From positions 100,845 through 164,844 of the forward strand of contig JAGAKE010000014.1 of NCBI GenBank assembly GCA_017625775.1: DNA of 64,000 nucleotides, given 5' to 3'. The notes under the pieces were generated by a model. It searched no databases, was not told the origin of the DNA, and saw nothing but the letters and a program-made list of their open reading frames with translations. A program made the translations under genes and the position numbers. Shown here in pieces: positions 1 through 8,129 of this stretch (positions are counted from its first letter, which is position 1; each line of letters starts with the position of its first letter). Source of the stretch: Fibrobacteraceae bacterium. GTDB lineage: Bacteria; Fibrobacterota; Fibrobacteria; Fibrobacterales; Fibrobacteraceae.

Positions 1-1
1 T

Positions 2-643
2 TTGCTTATTGAAGATGCGGCTCAAGCTCATGGAGCGATACGTAACGGGCGTAAAGCAGGTTCTTTTGGAAACGCCGCTGCCTTTAGCTTTTATCCAACT
101 AAAAATTTAGGGGCTTTAGGTGATGCTGGTGCTGTAGTTACTTCAGATTCAGAACTTGCAGAATGTGTAAAAAAAATTGCTAATTATGGTTCTTCAAAAA
201 AATACATTCACGAACTTGAGGGTGAAAATTCAAGATTAGATGAAGTTCAGGCAGCGATTCTTTCTAAAAAATTAACACGCTTAGAATGTGATAATAAACG
301 CCGTATTGAAATTGCTAATACCTATTTACAGAAAATAAAAAATCCATTGATTCGTTTGCCCAAATATGAATTTTTGGGAGAACACGTGTTTCATATTTTT
401 GCCATTCATTCTCCTTATCGAGAAGCATTGCAAAAACATTTAGAACGCCTTGGCATAGAAACATTAATCCATTATCCGATTCCACCACATCATCAAGGTG
501 CTTTTAGAAATTTAATTCAAGCGCCATTTCCTATTTCTGAAAAACTCAGCCAGGAAACGCTTAGTATTCCTCTTCATCCACAGCTAGAAGATTCTGAAAT
601 TTCTCAAATTATAGAAGCCGTGAATAGTTTCTCATTGACTTAA
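2..643 (+). CDS. DegT/DnrJ/EryC1/StrS sugar aminotransferase, 5' truncated
   Basis: PLP-dependent aminotransferase that aminates a nucleotide-activated keto-sugar for surface polysaccharide synthesis. The window begins inside the gene and the frame is open from base 2, so only the last ~213 residues are seen and the true start is upstream. The motif EDAAQAHGA near residue 5 and the PLP-lysine segment [15 protein letters not shown] (Lys34 of the fragment) define the family and resemble the FdtB/QdtB group of dTDP-3-keto-hexose transaminases. It lies 9 bp before a flippase gene, which supports a role in O-antigen or other glycan assembly. The exact sugar substrate cannot be read from sequence. 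Confidence 0.9.
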   Translation: MLIEDAAQAHGAIRNGRKAGSFGNAAAFSFYPTKNLGALGDAGAVVTSDSELAECVKKIANYGSSKKYIHELEGENSRLDEVQAAILSKKLTRLECDNKRRIEIANTYLQKIKNPLIRLPKYEFLGEHVFHIFAIHSPYREALQKHLERLGIETLIHYPIPPHHQGAFRNLIQAPFPISEKLSQETLSIPLHPQLEDSEISQIIEAVNSFSLT

Positions 644-652
644 CAGGTAAGT

Positions 653-1930
653 ATGGAAAAAGAATCAAAATCATTTTGGAAACTTTTTTGCACTTCAACG
701 TTCATCACTTGTTTTCGTACAGTTTGCTCGTTTTGTCTTCATAAATTTTTAGCTGTTGTTTTTGGTCCTTCTACATTTGCATTAGTTGGGCAATTTCAAA
801 ATTTTATATCTATCGGGCAAGGCGTTTCTTCTTTAGCTTTGCAAAATGGTTGGGTTAGTTTAAGTGCACGTTATAAAAATGATGAATGCTTAGCTGGAAT
901 ATGGCGAGGCGGTTTTTGCTTAAGTGTATTTGCCATGTTTGCATTTATGGCTTTAGCAGTTATCTTTACATTTTTAGCTCCTTTAGAAGAAATGTTTCCA
1001 GGTATTTCTCGCCGAGGAATTCAAGCCGCTATTTTATTTGCTCTTCCTGGAATTGCCGTTTCTAATTTTGTCGCCATTTGCTTATCGGTTTTAAATGGAC
1101 TTGGACTTTATTATCGTTATGCGATCTTAGCTTTATCTGTTTCATTACTTCAAACACTTTGGGTTGTGATTTTAGTTTATACAAAATCTCTTTCTTTACT
1201 TTCTGTCATTGCTACTCAATCTCTTTTAACAATAGCAGTTGCTTTGCCTATTGCATCGCGAGCAGGATTTTCACTTTCTCAATTAAAAACTAAAAGTGCA
1301 TTGCATTTTGAAAACAGAAAAATTTGGATTCCATTTATTGCGATGGGGCTTATACCAATGCTTTTAACACCTATTTCGCTAACATTTATCCGTCAAATGC
1401 TTCATGTAACACAAGGTTTAGAAATAGCTGGCTTGTGGCAAGGCGTTTCAAAAATTTCAGATTTTTTTAATGTTGCCGTTTCTTCTATTCTTGGTATTAT
1501 TCTTTTGCCTAAAATTTCGGAAAGTATGTCTGAAGAATCATTCAAAAAAACATTTTATCCGTTGCTTATTAGAATATTAGGAATTTCTGGATTTGCTGCT
1601 TTAGTGCTTTTTTTCCTTCGCGACGAGGTTGTTTATTTATTTCTTTCTGAAAAATTTGCGGCCGCATCACCTCTACTTTCTTTTCAACTTCTAGGCGATT
1701 TTTTACATGCCGGTGGTTGGTGTTGTGGAATGGTTTTAATTGCATTGCGAAAAACAAAAAAATTTTTATTTCTTGAAATCTTTTTCCAGATTTTCTTAGT
1801 GCTTGTGACTTGGCTTTGTCTTTCTAGATTTGGAGCTTATTCGCCTGTAATTACTTATGCTTTAGAAAACTTCTTATACTTTATTGTTGCCTTTATATTT
1901 GTACGGAAAATTTCATGGAAAAACCTTTAG
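653..1930 (+). CDS. Wzx-type polysaccharide (O-antigen) flippase
   Basis: Inner-membrane polytopic protein of 425 residues that probably flips undecaprenyl-linked oligosaccharide to the periplasm. It has about 12 hydrophobic segments, and its N-terminal stretch (AVVFGPSTFALVGQFQNFIS and the following ALQNG) resembles the WzxE/O-antigen translocase family. An AGGTAAG ribosome site precedes the ATG by a few bases. It sits between a sugar aminotransferase and a GT2 gene that overlaps its 3' end by 16 bp, so the three are almost certainly co-transcribed. The transported glycan is unknown. Confidence 0.88.
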   Translation: MEKESKSFWKLFCTSTFITCFRTVCSFCLHKFLAVVFGPSTFALVGQFQNFISIGQGVSSLALQNGWVSLSARYKNDECLAGIWRGGFCLSVFAMFAFMALAVIFTFLAPLEEMFPGISRRGIQAAILFALPGIAVSNFVAICLSVLNGLGLYYRYAILALSVSLLQTLWVVILVYTKSLSLLSVIATQSLLTIAVALPIASRAGFSLSQLKTKSALHFENRKIWIPFIAMGLIPMLLTPISLTFIRQMLHVTQGLEIAGLWQGVSKISDFFNVAVSSILGIILLPKISESMSEESFKKTFYPLLIRILGISGFAALVLFFLRDEVVYLFLSEKFAAASPLLSFQLLGDFLHAGGWCCGMVLIALRKTKKFLFLEIFFQIFLVLVTWLCLSRFGAYSPVITYALENFLYFIVAFIFVRKISWKNL

Positions 1931-2787
1931 TCTCTGTTCTTCTTGCTAGTTATAATCATGAAGCGTATGTAGAAGCTTCAGTGCGTTCTATTATGGCGCA
2001 AAAAGGCGTTCCTTTTGAATTGATTGTAATTGATGATGGAAGTAAAGATAATTCACCAAAAATTTTAGAAGCTCTTTCTCGAGAATTAGGGTTTGCTTAT
2101 AAGCATAGAGAAAATAAAGGGGTGATGGCGACCTTAAATGAATTAATAGAACTTGCATCGGGGAAGTTTTTCTGCACTTTTGCTTCTGACGACATAATGC
2201 CAATGGGACGTTTACAAGCGCAATCTTCTTATTTAATTTCGCATCCAGAAAAAATAGCGTGTTTTGGTCAAATCGTGAAAATGGATGGAGAAGGGAACAG
2301 AGAGTTTGTTCCAGACAAACGGTATTTACGTTCTATTCCAGAAGTAACATTTGAAGAATTTTTCTTAGGGAAAAAAGAAATTCATGGTTGTACGGAAATG
2401 ATTGTTTTGGAAAAATTTAAAGAAATGGGGGGCTACGATTCTGAATTTCCATTTGAAGATTTTCCTCTTTGGCTTTCCATGCTAGAAAAGTGTGGTTCAT
2501 TACCTGTTTTATCTACGGTTTGTTGTTATTATCGGGAACATGGAAAAAATATGTCTCTTGATTCTACTTTAATGTATGGAACTTTTCTTCGCGTGATTGA
2601 TCGATATAACTCGCATCCACTTTACAAGAAAGCTGTTTGTATTTGGAAATCCCACTGGTTTTCGGCGTTGGCGTATTCGAATCCAAAGGAGGCGATTAAG
2701 CGTTTTCCAGAACTTTATTCTTTTTCATTTCCATTTTTTAAACGTTTTTTGAAATTATTTATTCCACGTGTTTTTTTAAAACAATAA
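1915..2787 (+). CDS. Family 2 glycosyltransferase
   Basis: GT-A-fold glycosyltransferase of 290 residues that adds a sugar from an NDP-sugar donor to a growing surface glycan. The N-terminus VSVLLASYNHEAYVE with VIDDGSKDNS is the classical GT2 nucleotide-binding region, and FASDDIMPMGR near residue 90 carries the DXD-like metal site. The C-terminus is basic and aromatic (FFKRFLKLFIPRVF), probably a peripheral membrane contact. The start overlaps the flippase by 16 bp, indicating translational coupling. It is the last gene of the cluster and a hairpin follows 42 bp downstream. Confidence 0.92.
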   Translation: MEKPLVSVLLASYNHEAYVEASVRSIMAQKGVPFELIVIDDGSKDNSPKILEALSRELGFAYKHRENKGVMATLNELIELASGKFFCTFASDDIMPMGRLQAQSSYLISHPEKIACFGQIVKMDGEGNREFVPDKRYLRSIPEVTFEEFFLGKKEIHGCTEMIVLEKFKEMGGYDSEFPFEDFPLWLSMLEKCGSLPVLSTVCCYYREHGKNMSLDSTLMYGTFLRVIDRYNSHPLYKKAVCIWKSHWFSALAYSNPKEAIKRFPELYSFSFPFFKRFLKLFIPRVFLKQ

Positions 2788-2829
2788 TTTTTTAGCAAGG
2801 CGTTTTATATTTTTTTTGCAGATATTTTT

Positions 2830-2852
2830 CCTCGCAGGCAAAGCCTGCGAGG
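2830..2852 (+). terminator. Hairpin terminator after polysaccharide cluster
   Basis: Perfect 10-bp stem (CCTCGCAGGC / GCCTGCGAGG) with an AAA loop, followed by ATTTATTTT. The position just after the GT2 stop suggests the end of that operon. The U-tract is interrupted, so termination may be partial. Confidence 0.7.
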
Positions 2853-3018
2853 ATTTATTTTAGGGGAATGCCCGGATAAAACGGCGACTAAAAGGAATGA
2901 GATCGCTTGTGGACTGAACTTTTGGTGTCGTTCTAAACCTAGTGCTTGATTTTTTTTTGCGAGATGCTACTTCAATAACGGACTCTAAATGATTTAAGTT
3001 TCATAATATTATATTGGT
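2853..3018. other. Gene-free segment between hairpins, no recognised content
   Basis: This stretch of the 2788-3128 gap has no convincing reading frame on either strand. It contains a more GC-rich block (about 2864-2950) that ends in a nine-T run at about 2951-2959, and hairpins flank it on both sides. It does not match any structured RNA that I recognise. It could be a small RNA gene or decayed insertion-sequence DNA. Confidence 0.3.
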
Positions 3019-3049
3019 AAAAATGTGCCTGATATTCAAGCACATTTTT
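3019..3049. terminator. Bidirectional terminator-like hairpin
   Basis: Ten-bp stem AAAAATGTGC / GCACATTTTT with an 11-nt loop. The A-run on one arm and T-run on the other would let it act in either direction between the convergent units. Confidence 0.6.
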
Positions 3050-3073
3050 GTTATATAGGCCAAAAATTTTAGC

Positions 3074-3108
3074 ATAAAAAAAGCACGCCCCGCTTCGCGG
3101 GGCGTGCT
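3074..3108 (-). terminator. Rho-independent terminator of the outer-membrane protein gene
   Basis: Eleven-bp GC-rich stem AGCACGCCCCG / CGGGGCGTGCT (3082-3092 with 3098-3108). On the minus strand it is followed by a T-run (forward A-run 3076-3082). It lies 20 bp beyond the stop codon of the gene at 3129-4727. Confidence 0.9.
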
Positions 3109-3128
3109 CTACTAAAAGAAGACTAAGA

Positions 3129-4727
3129 TTAGAAATTGATAAAGGCGCCTAAAGAAGAAACAATTCCATCAGTACTAGAGAATGCGCCGAATGGATTTTC
3201 TAAGAATGTCTTTTCAAAGGCAAGTTCAAGAGCAGCTCTTCCATATTCAAAGCGAGCGCCTAAATTCACTGTTGTTGAATTGGTAACGGTTGCAATGATT
3301 TCATTCTTTTCGTTATTCAATTCACGAGTGGTGTATTCTGCGGCTACCCAGTTAAAGCATGCTCCACCAAATGCCATAAAGTATTTGCTGAGCTGAACTT
3401 CACCAAGAATGTTTGGAGAAAGCAAAAGGTAAGCATCGTAATGTTTGTCGTTTAAGCCTTCGATTTCGTCGTACATTACAATGGAACCGCTAGCATTCAA
3501 TCCAAGATAAACATTAGCATTTTCAGAACTCAAGGCTGCTGCGCCAATGCTAAATTCAGGAACAACTTCAATATTAGAAAGTGTATCTGAAATAGTGCTC
3601 TTTGTGGTTGCTAAATAGTTCTTACCATCCACCACTTTAATTTCGGAAATACTGCTCTTGAACTTAGAATCATTTCTCATACCGCCGACACCAAAAGTCC
3701 AGTAAATGAGATCACCGCTATAAGAAAGTCCTAAATAACCATCGGCAGCCCAAGCTTCGTGTTCTTGTTCAGAATTAGGAAGACTTAATAAGCTATTTCC
3801 GTATGGAGTTTGATAGTGACCAGAAAGCACTACATCAAAAGAACCGAGATTTGTTGAAACGGTAGCTCCAATCAATGTACCAGGAGCTGTGAATTTTTCC
3901 GTTTCTGAAGTTCCGTCAGCGTGGTCTGTATAACGCCAAGCTTTGCTCATAGAATAATCAATAGAGAAACCGAATTTTCCAAAAGCCATACCAGCAGTTA
4001 AAAGACCAAGTTGATTTTCGTTACTGAAAGAAAGGAAGTATGTCCAATCATTACCAAAAGCAATAACGCCTTGTTCAGCGAGCGGATCAAAATAAACAAG
4101 CTTTGAACCATGCATCTTATGAGGAGAACTCAAATTGCTTCCGATTGTGGCGGCAGCAGCTTCGTTGCCGACTGAATTGTAAGCGTTACCGTGAACAATG
4201 TCACCGAGCTTATTTGCAGGAGCTTTTGCTACTTCAACCTTAGCAGAATCCTTAGTTGGAAGTGGGGCTGCAGCTACATTAGAATCAGCAGGAGCAGCAG
4301 TGGTAGAAGAAGGCTCACCCTTGGCGATTACAGAATCAACAGGAGCTTCAGCTACTTTTGCAGTATCTGCTGGAGCAACTGCACTATCTTGAGCGGTAAC
4401 TGGAGCTTGTGCAACAACCGAATCCGTTTTTGCAACAGAAGCGGTGTCTGCAACAGGAGCTTCAGCTACTTTTGCTGTATCAACTGGAGCAACTGCACTA
4501 TCTTGAGCAGCAACTGGAGCTGCTACAGCAGAATCAACAACAACGGCTTTAGCTGTTGAGGAATCAGCAGCAACTGGAGTAGCTGCAAGTGAATCGTTAG
4601 CAGTCGCAGCAACAGCAGGTGCAGAACTATCTGCAGGAGCAGTTGTAGATGCGGCTACGGGGGCATTTTGAGCTTGGAGGGTAGCAGCCAAGCCTAGAGC
4701 GAGGAATAAAAATGTCTTCTTTTTCAT
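3129..4727 (-). CDS. Outer-membrane beta-barrel protein with Ala/Pro/Asp repeat linker
   Basis: No named family recognised. The 532-residue product starts with a signal peptide (MKKKTFLFLALGLAATLQAQ). Residues ~21-170 are a low-complexity Ala/Pro/Val/Ser/Asp linker containing a 38-residue tandem repeat with AQDSAVAP and TAKVAEAP cores. The remaining ~350 residues alternate polar and aromatic residues in the manner of an outer-membrane barrel and end in phenylalanine (LGAFINF), typical of BAM substrates. The linker may span the periplasm or bind cell wall, which is inference. The gene is monocistronic with its own terminator, and its promoter region faces the divergent GH5 gene. Confidence 0.75.
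   Translation of the reverse strand: MKKKTFLFLALGLAATLQAQNAPVAASTTAPADSSAPAVAATANDSLAATPVAADSSTAKAVVVDSAVAAPVAAQDSAVAPVDTAKVAEAPVADTASVAKTDSVVAQAPVTAQDSAVAPADTAKVAEAPVDSVIAKGEPSSTTAAPADSNVAAAPLPTKDSAKVEVAKAPANKLGDIVHGNAYNSVGNEAAAATIGSNLSSPHKMHGSKLVYFDPLAEQGVIAFGNDWTYFLSFSNENQLGLLTAGMAFGKFGFSIDYSMSKAWRYTDHADGTSETEKFTAPGTLIGATVSTNLGSFDVVLSGHYQTPYGNSLLSLPNSEQEHEAWAADGYLGLSYSGDLIYWTFGVGGMRNDSKFKSSISEIKVVDGKNYLATTKSTISDTLSNIEVVPEFSIGAAALSSENANVYLGLNASGSIVMYDEIEGLNDKHYDAYLLLSPNILGEVQLSKYFMAFGGACFNWVAAEYTTRELNNEKNEIIATVTNSTTVNLGARFEYGRAALELAFEKTFLENPFGAFSSTDGIVSSLGAFINF
4341..4522 (-). repeat. Two 38-codon tandem repeats within the outer-membrane protein gene
   Basis: Two ~67-bp near-identical blocks, at 4341-4408 and 4455-4522, are spaced 114 bp apart. 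They encode AQDSAVAP[V/A]DTAKVAEAPV twice. The spacing is a whole number of codons, so unequal exchange would change linker length without breaking the frame. Confidence 0.85.
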
Positions 4728-4875
4728 AATACATAAAGCTAAATAAATTTATTTTACAAAGTATTTGTTTGTAACAAAATCTGTAGTCATTTGTAAACAA
4801 ATTTAAGAAAGAACGAATGATTAGTCTCTTTAAATAGAGTAATTTTGTTTTATTGACATTAAAATGGAGATTTTT

Positions 4876-5955
4876 ATGAAAATAGGCCAAATGCTCGGCA
4901 TTGTTTCATTGGGGGCTTTCTTTCTTTTAGGTTGTGAAGGCGACAATGTGACAAAAGTTTCTATGGAAGAAACTGATATTTCTTTAGCCAACCGCGTTGG
5001 CCCAGTTAGTCAATATGGTCAGCTTCAGGCTGGTCAAGTAGATGGTATCGGTCACATTTATGGTTCTTGCAATGGGATTTCTGCTGGTAATGAAGTTCAA
5101 CTTCGTGGTATGAGCCTCTATTGGAGTTTGTTAGAAAGAGCAACCATGTTTTATAGCGATGCTGGCATTACTTCAATTGTTCGCGATATGAAAGCTGAAA
5201 TTGTTCGTTTAGCGATAGGCACTACTGAAAACTGGGGTGGAATTTCCGGTTACATTTATGAACCAGATGCTCAGCGAGAACTCATTAAGAGTGCTGTAGA
5301 AGCCGCTGTTAAAAACGATGTTTATGTAATTATCGACTGGCATTCTCATACAGCTACCGATCAATTGGCAGAGGCTACTCAATTCTTTGAAGAAGTAGCT
5401 TCTGCTTACGGTGGTTACAATAATGTTATTTTCGAAATTTTCAACGAACCAAAGTCTCAACCATGGAACGAAATTCGTGAATACGCCAATCAAATCATTG
5501 CTGTAATTCGTAAGTATTCCGATAACTTGATTCTTGTTGGAAATCCAAACTGGGATCAAAAACCTCATGTAGCGATTGGAAACGAAGTTGAAGACCCTGC
5601 TAAAAACGTTGCTTATACTTTCCATTATTATGCAGGAACTCATGGCAAATGGGAACGCGGAAATGCGGAAAAGGCAATTAAGGCTGGCTTACCTGTATTT
5701 GTAAGTGAATGGGGAACAGGTACTGCAGATGGCAAAGGAACGCCTGACCCTGAAAAGAACCAAGTTTGGCAAGATTGGATGGATGAATACAAATTATCTT
5801 CAGCGAACTGGTCGGCATCAAAAATTAACGAAGGTTCTGCAGCATTTGCAAATGAAAGTACTGTAGATTCTCTTGTGTTTAGCCCCTCTGGAGAACTCGT
5901 AAAATCTTTCTTGGCTAAAAACCCTGATTCATACACAGCTTGTAAATCAAAATAA
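4876..5955 (+). CDS. GH5 family endoglucanase-like lipoprotein
   Basis: Secreted beta-1,4-glucan hydrolase (retaining, TIM barrel), probably GH5 subfamily 2. The start at 4876 is preferred over the upstream ATG at 4864 because GGAG lies 7 nt before it and the signal peptide follows directly. The lipobox LLGC anchors it to a membrane. Visible catalytic features are IFEIFNEP (acid/base Glu191), HYYAG and VSEWGTG (nucleophile Glu278). There is no carbohydrate-binding module or dockerin in the 359 residues. It stands alone with its own terminator and suggests growth on cellulose or mixed-linkage glucan. Confidence 0.93.
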   Translation: MKIGQMLGIVSLGAFFLLGCEGDNVTKVSMEETDISLANRVGPVSQYGQLQAGQVDGIGHIYGSCNGISAGNEVQLRGMSLYWSLLERATMFYSDAGITSIVRDMKAEIVRLAIGTTENWGGISGYIYEPDAQRELIKSAVEAAVKNDVYVIIDWHSHTATDQLAEATQFFEEVASAYGGYNNVIFEIFNEPKSQPWNEIREYANQIIAVIRKYSDNLILVGNPNWDQKPHVAIGNEVEDPAKNVAYTFHYYAGTHGKWERGNAEKAIKAGLPVFVSEWGTGTADGKGTPDPEKNQVWQDWMDEYKLSSANWSASKINEGSAAFANESTVDSLVFSPSGELVKSFLAKNPDSYTACKSK

Positions 5956-5967
5956 GCAAAAAATCTA

Positions 5968-5997
5968 AAAAAAGGTGGTCTAAAAGCCACCTTTTTT
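5968..5997 (+). terminator. Rho-independent terminator after GH5 gene
   Basis: Stem AAAAAAGGTGG / CCACCTTTTTT with an 8-nt loop and a terminal T-run, 12 bp after the stop codon. Confidence 0.9.
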
Positions 5998-6033
5998 ATT
6001 TTCAAAAAACAGAATAATTATATTTGTATTTCT

Positions 6034-6483
6034 ATGGTCGCCGAAAAGATAAAATCATTAAAAAATCGATTTCCACGAAAAACTCTTCTTGGACAATTTC
6101 TGCGATATTTAGTAACGGGTGGCTTAGCTTTTATTGTTGATTTCGGTTTGTTTGCCCTTTGTCTTTATGCTTTTAAATGGCATTATTTAGTGGCTAATTT
6201 AGTGGCACTTTTGGCTGGGTTAATTTTAAATTATGCTTTGAGTATTTTATGGGTTTTTACTGCTTGTGAACGAACACTTGAAAAGCAAAAAGTTGCAGAA
6301 TTTGCGTTGTTTGCTGTTGTTGGTTTTTTCGGAGTAGGAATTAACCAGTTTTTGATGTATTTAATGGTTGGGCAGTTTGCTTTAAACGAAATGTTATCTA
6401 AAATGTTTTCTGCCATACTTGTGTTGATGTGGAATTTTGGAGCTAGAAAATTAATGCTATTCCGAAAAAAGAAAGAGGAATAA
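6034..6483 (+). CDS. GtrA-like membrane protein
   Basis: Small four-helix inner-membrane protein of 149 residues. The opening [21 protein letters not shown] is characteristic of the GtrA/DPMS-associated family, thought to help move polyprenyl-linked monosaccharides across the membrane. It is followed 2 bp later by an FAD-dependent mutase-like gene and then a GT-C transferase, so the three probably form one glycan-modification operon. No strong ribosome site precedes the ATG, so the start is less certain than the identity. Confidence 0.85.
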   Translation: MVAEKIKSLKNRFPRKTLLGQFLRYLVTGGLAFIVDFGLFALCLYAFKWHYLVANLVALLAGLILNYALSILWVFTACERTLEKQKVAEFALFAVVGFFGVGINQFLMYLMVGQFALNEMLSKMFSAILVLMWNFGARKLMLFRKKKEE

Positions 6484-6485
6484 TT

Positions 6486-8120
6486 ATGTCAAATGAAACT
6501 CCCCCAAAAATTGCAGTAATTGCGGGCGCTGGACCTGCTGGCTTAACGGCCGCATTAGAGCTTTTGAAAACGACTCATGTGAAACCTATTGTTTTTGAAG
6601 CAGAAAACGTAATTGGTGGTATTTCTCGTACGGCTTGTTATAACGGAAACCGCATGGATATCGGCGGTCATCGTTTTTTCAGCAAAAACGATACTGTAAT
6701 GGATTGGTGGCAAGAAATTTTACCTCTTCAAGGAGTTGCTAGTAAAGATGATATAGCCATTGGTCGAAACGTTCCTTTAGCGTCAGGAGGCCCTAATCCA
6801 GAAAAATCAGACAAAGTAATGCTTTGTCGCAGTCGTCTTTCCCGAATTTTATTTTTAAGAAAACTTTTTGATTATCCTGTTTCATTAAATGGAGATACCA
6901 TTCGCAATCTTGGTTTGAGGCGCATGTTTAAAATAGGCATGAGTTATCTCAAGGTTAGGCTTTTACCTTCTCGAAAAGAAAATAGTCTTGAAGATTTCAT
7001 GATTAATCGTTTTGGAGTTGAATTATACCGCACATTCTTTAGAGATTATACGGAAAAAGTTTGGGGCGTTCCTTGCCATAAAATAAGTCCGGATTGGGGC
7101 GGTCAGCGAATCAAAGGGCTTTCTATAACAAAAACGGTTATTCATGCTATCAAGCAAATATTTGCAAAAAAATCGAATGCTTCAAGTTCGGATATTCGAC
7201 AAAAAAATACAGAAACTAGTTTAATCGGTCAATTTTTATATCCGAAATTTGGTCCCGGTCAACTCTGGGAAACTGTTGCTGAAAAAGTTCAGAACATGGG
7301 TGGTGAAATTCGAATGAACGCCCGTGTGATAAAACTTAATCAAAGCGAAAATGGAAAATGCGTCGAAAGCGTTGTGGTGGAATCAAAAAAACAAGACGGC
7401 TCTTTTGTTACAGAAACCATTCCTTGCGATTATTTCCTTTCCACAATGCCTGTGAAAGAATTAGTGGCTGCTATTGATAGTGAAAAGTCAAAAGTTCCGG
7501 AAGATGTTCGTCAAATTGCAGATGGTTTAGTGTATCGTGATTTTATTACGGTCGGTCTTTTATTAGACAAATTACTTATTAAAAACCCAGCAAAGCCAGG
7601 AACACCAGAAAGTAAACTTAAGTTTGTGGCCGACAATTGGATTTATGTTCAGGAATCCGATGTTAAATTAGGGCGTATTCAAATATTCAACAATTGGAGC
7701 CCTTATTTAGTTGCTGATCCAGAAAAAGTTTGGATTGGTCTTGAATATTTTGCTACTGAAGGTGATGAATTATGGAACATGCCAGATTCTGAATTTATCA
7801 AATTTGCGATAAATGAACTTGATAAAATTGATGTAGCAAGAAAAGATTCTGTTCGAGATTCTGTCGTTTTCCATATTAAAAAAGCATACCCAGCTTATTT
7901 TGGTACTTACGGAGAATTTTACAAAATCCGAGAATATTTAGACCCGATAGAAAACTTGTTCTTAATGGGACGTAATGGAATGCACAAGTATAATAATATG
8001 GATCATAGCATGCTTTCCGCAATGGAAGTTGTTAAATGTATTCGTGAAAATTCTACGGATAAAACGGCTCTTTGGAACGTAAATAGTGAAGAAGATTATC
8101 ACGAAGGGAAAAAATCTTAA
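6486..8120 (+). CDS. FAD-dependent oxidoreductase, UDP-galactopyranose-mutase/protoporphyrinogen-oxidase-like
   Basis: Flavoprotein of 544 residues. The Rossmann motif [14 protein letters not shown] at ~13-27 is followed by [13 protein letters not shown] and [10 protein letters not shown], the pattern of COG1232 enzymes and of UDP-galactopyranose mutases. Members found in glycan clusters probably isomerise or oxidise a sugar nucleotide; this substrate is inferred from neighbours, not shown. A clear GAGGA ribosome site precedes the start. It sits between the GtrA-like and GT-C genes with gaps of 2 and 9 bp. A true UDP-galactopyranose mutase is usually shorter (~370-400 residues), so a divergent member is more likely. 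Confidence 0.8.
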   Translation: MSNETPPKIAVIAGAGPAGLTAALELLKTTHVKPIVFEAENVIGGISRTACYNGNRMDIGGHRFFSKNDTVMDWWQEILPLQGVASKDDIAIGRNVPLASGGPNPEKSDKVMLCRSRLSRILFLRKLFDYPVSLNGDTIRNLGLRRMFKIGMSYLKVRLLPSRKENSLEDFMINRFGVELYRTFFRDYTEKVWGVPCHKISPDWGGQRIKGLSITKTVIHAIKQIFAKKSNASSSDIRQKNTETSLIGQFLYPKFGPGQLWETVAEKVQNMGGEIRMNARVIKLNQSENGKCVESVVVESKKQDGSFVTETIPCDYFLSTMPVKELVAAIDSEKSKVPEDVRQIADGLVYRDFITVGLLLDKLLIKNPAKPGTPESKLKFVADNWIYVQESDVKLGRIQIFNNWSPYLVADPEKVWIGLEYFATEGDELWNMPDSEFIKFAINELDKIDVARKDSVRDSVVFHIKKAYPAYFGTYGEFYKIREYLDPIENLFLMGRNGMHKYNNMDHSMLSAMEVVKCIRENSTDKTALWNVNSEEDYHEGKKS

Positions 8121-8129
8121 CGAAAAAAT

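Noticed and set aside
4191..4559. Plus-strand Ser/Cys/Arg-rich frame
   Set aside because: Shadow of the Ala/Pro/Asp repeat region of the minus-strand outer-membrane protein.
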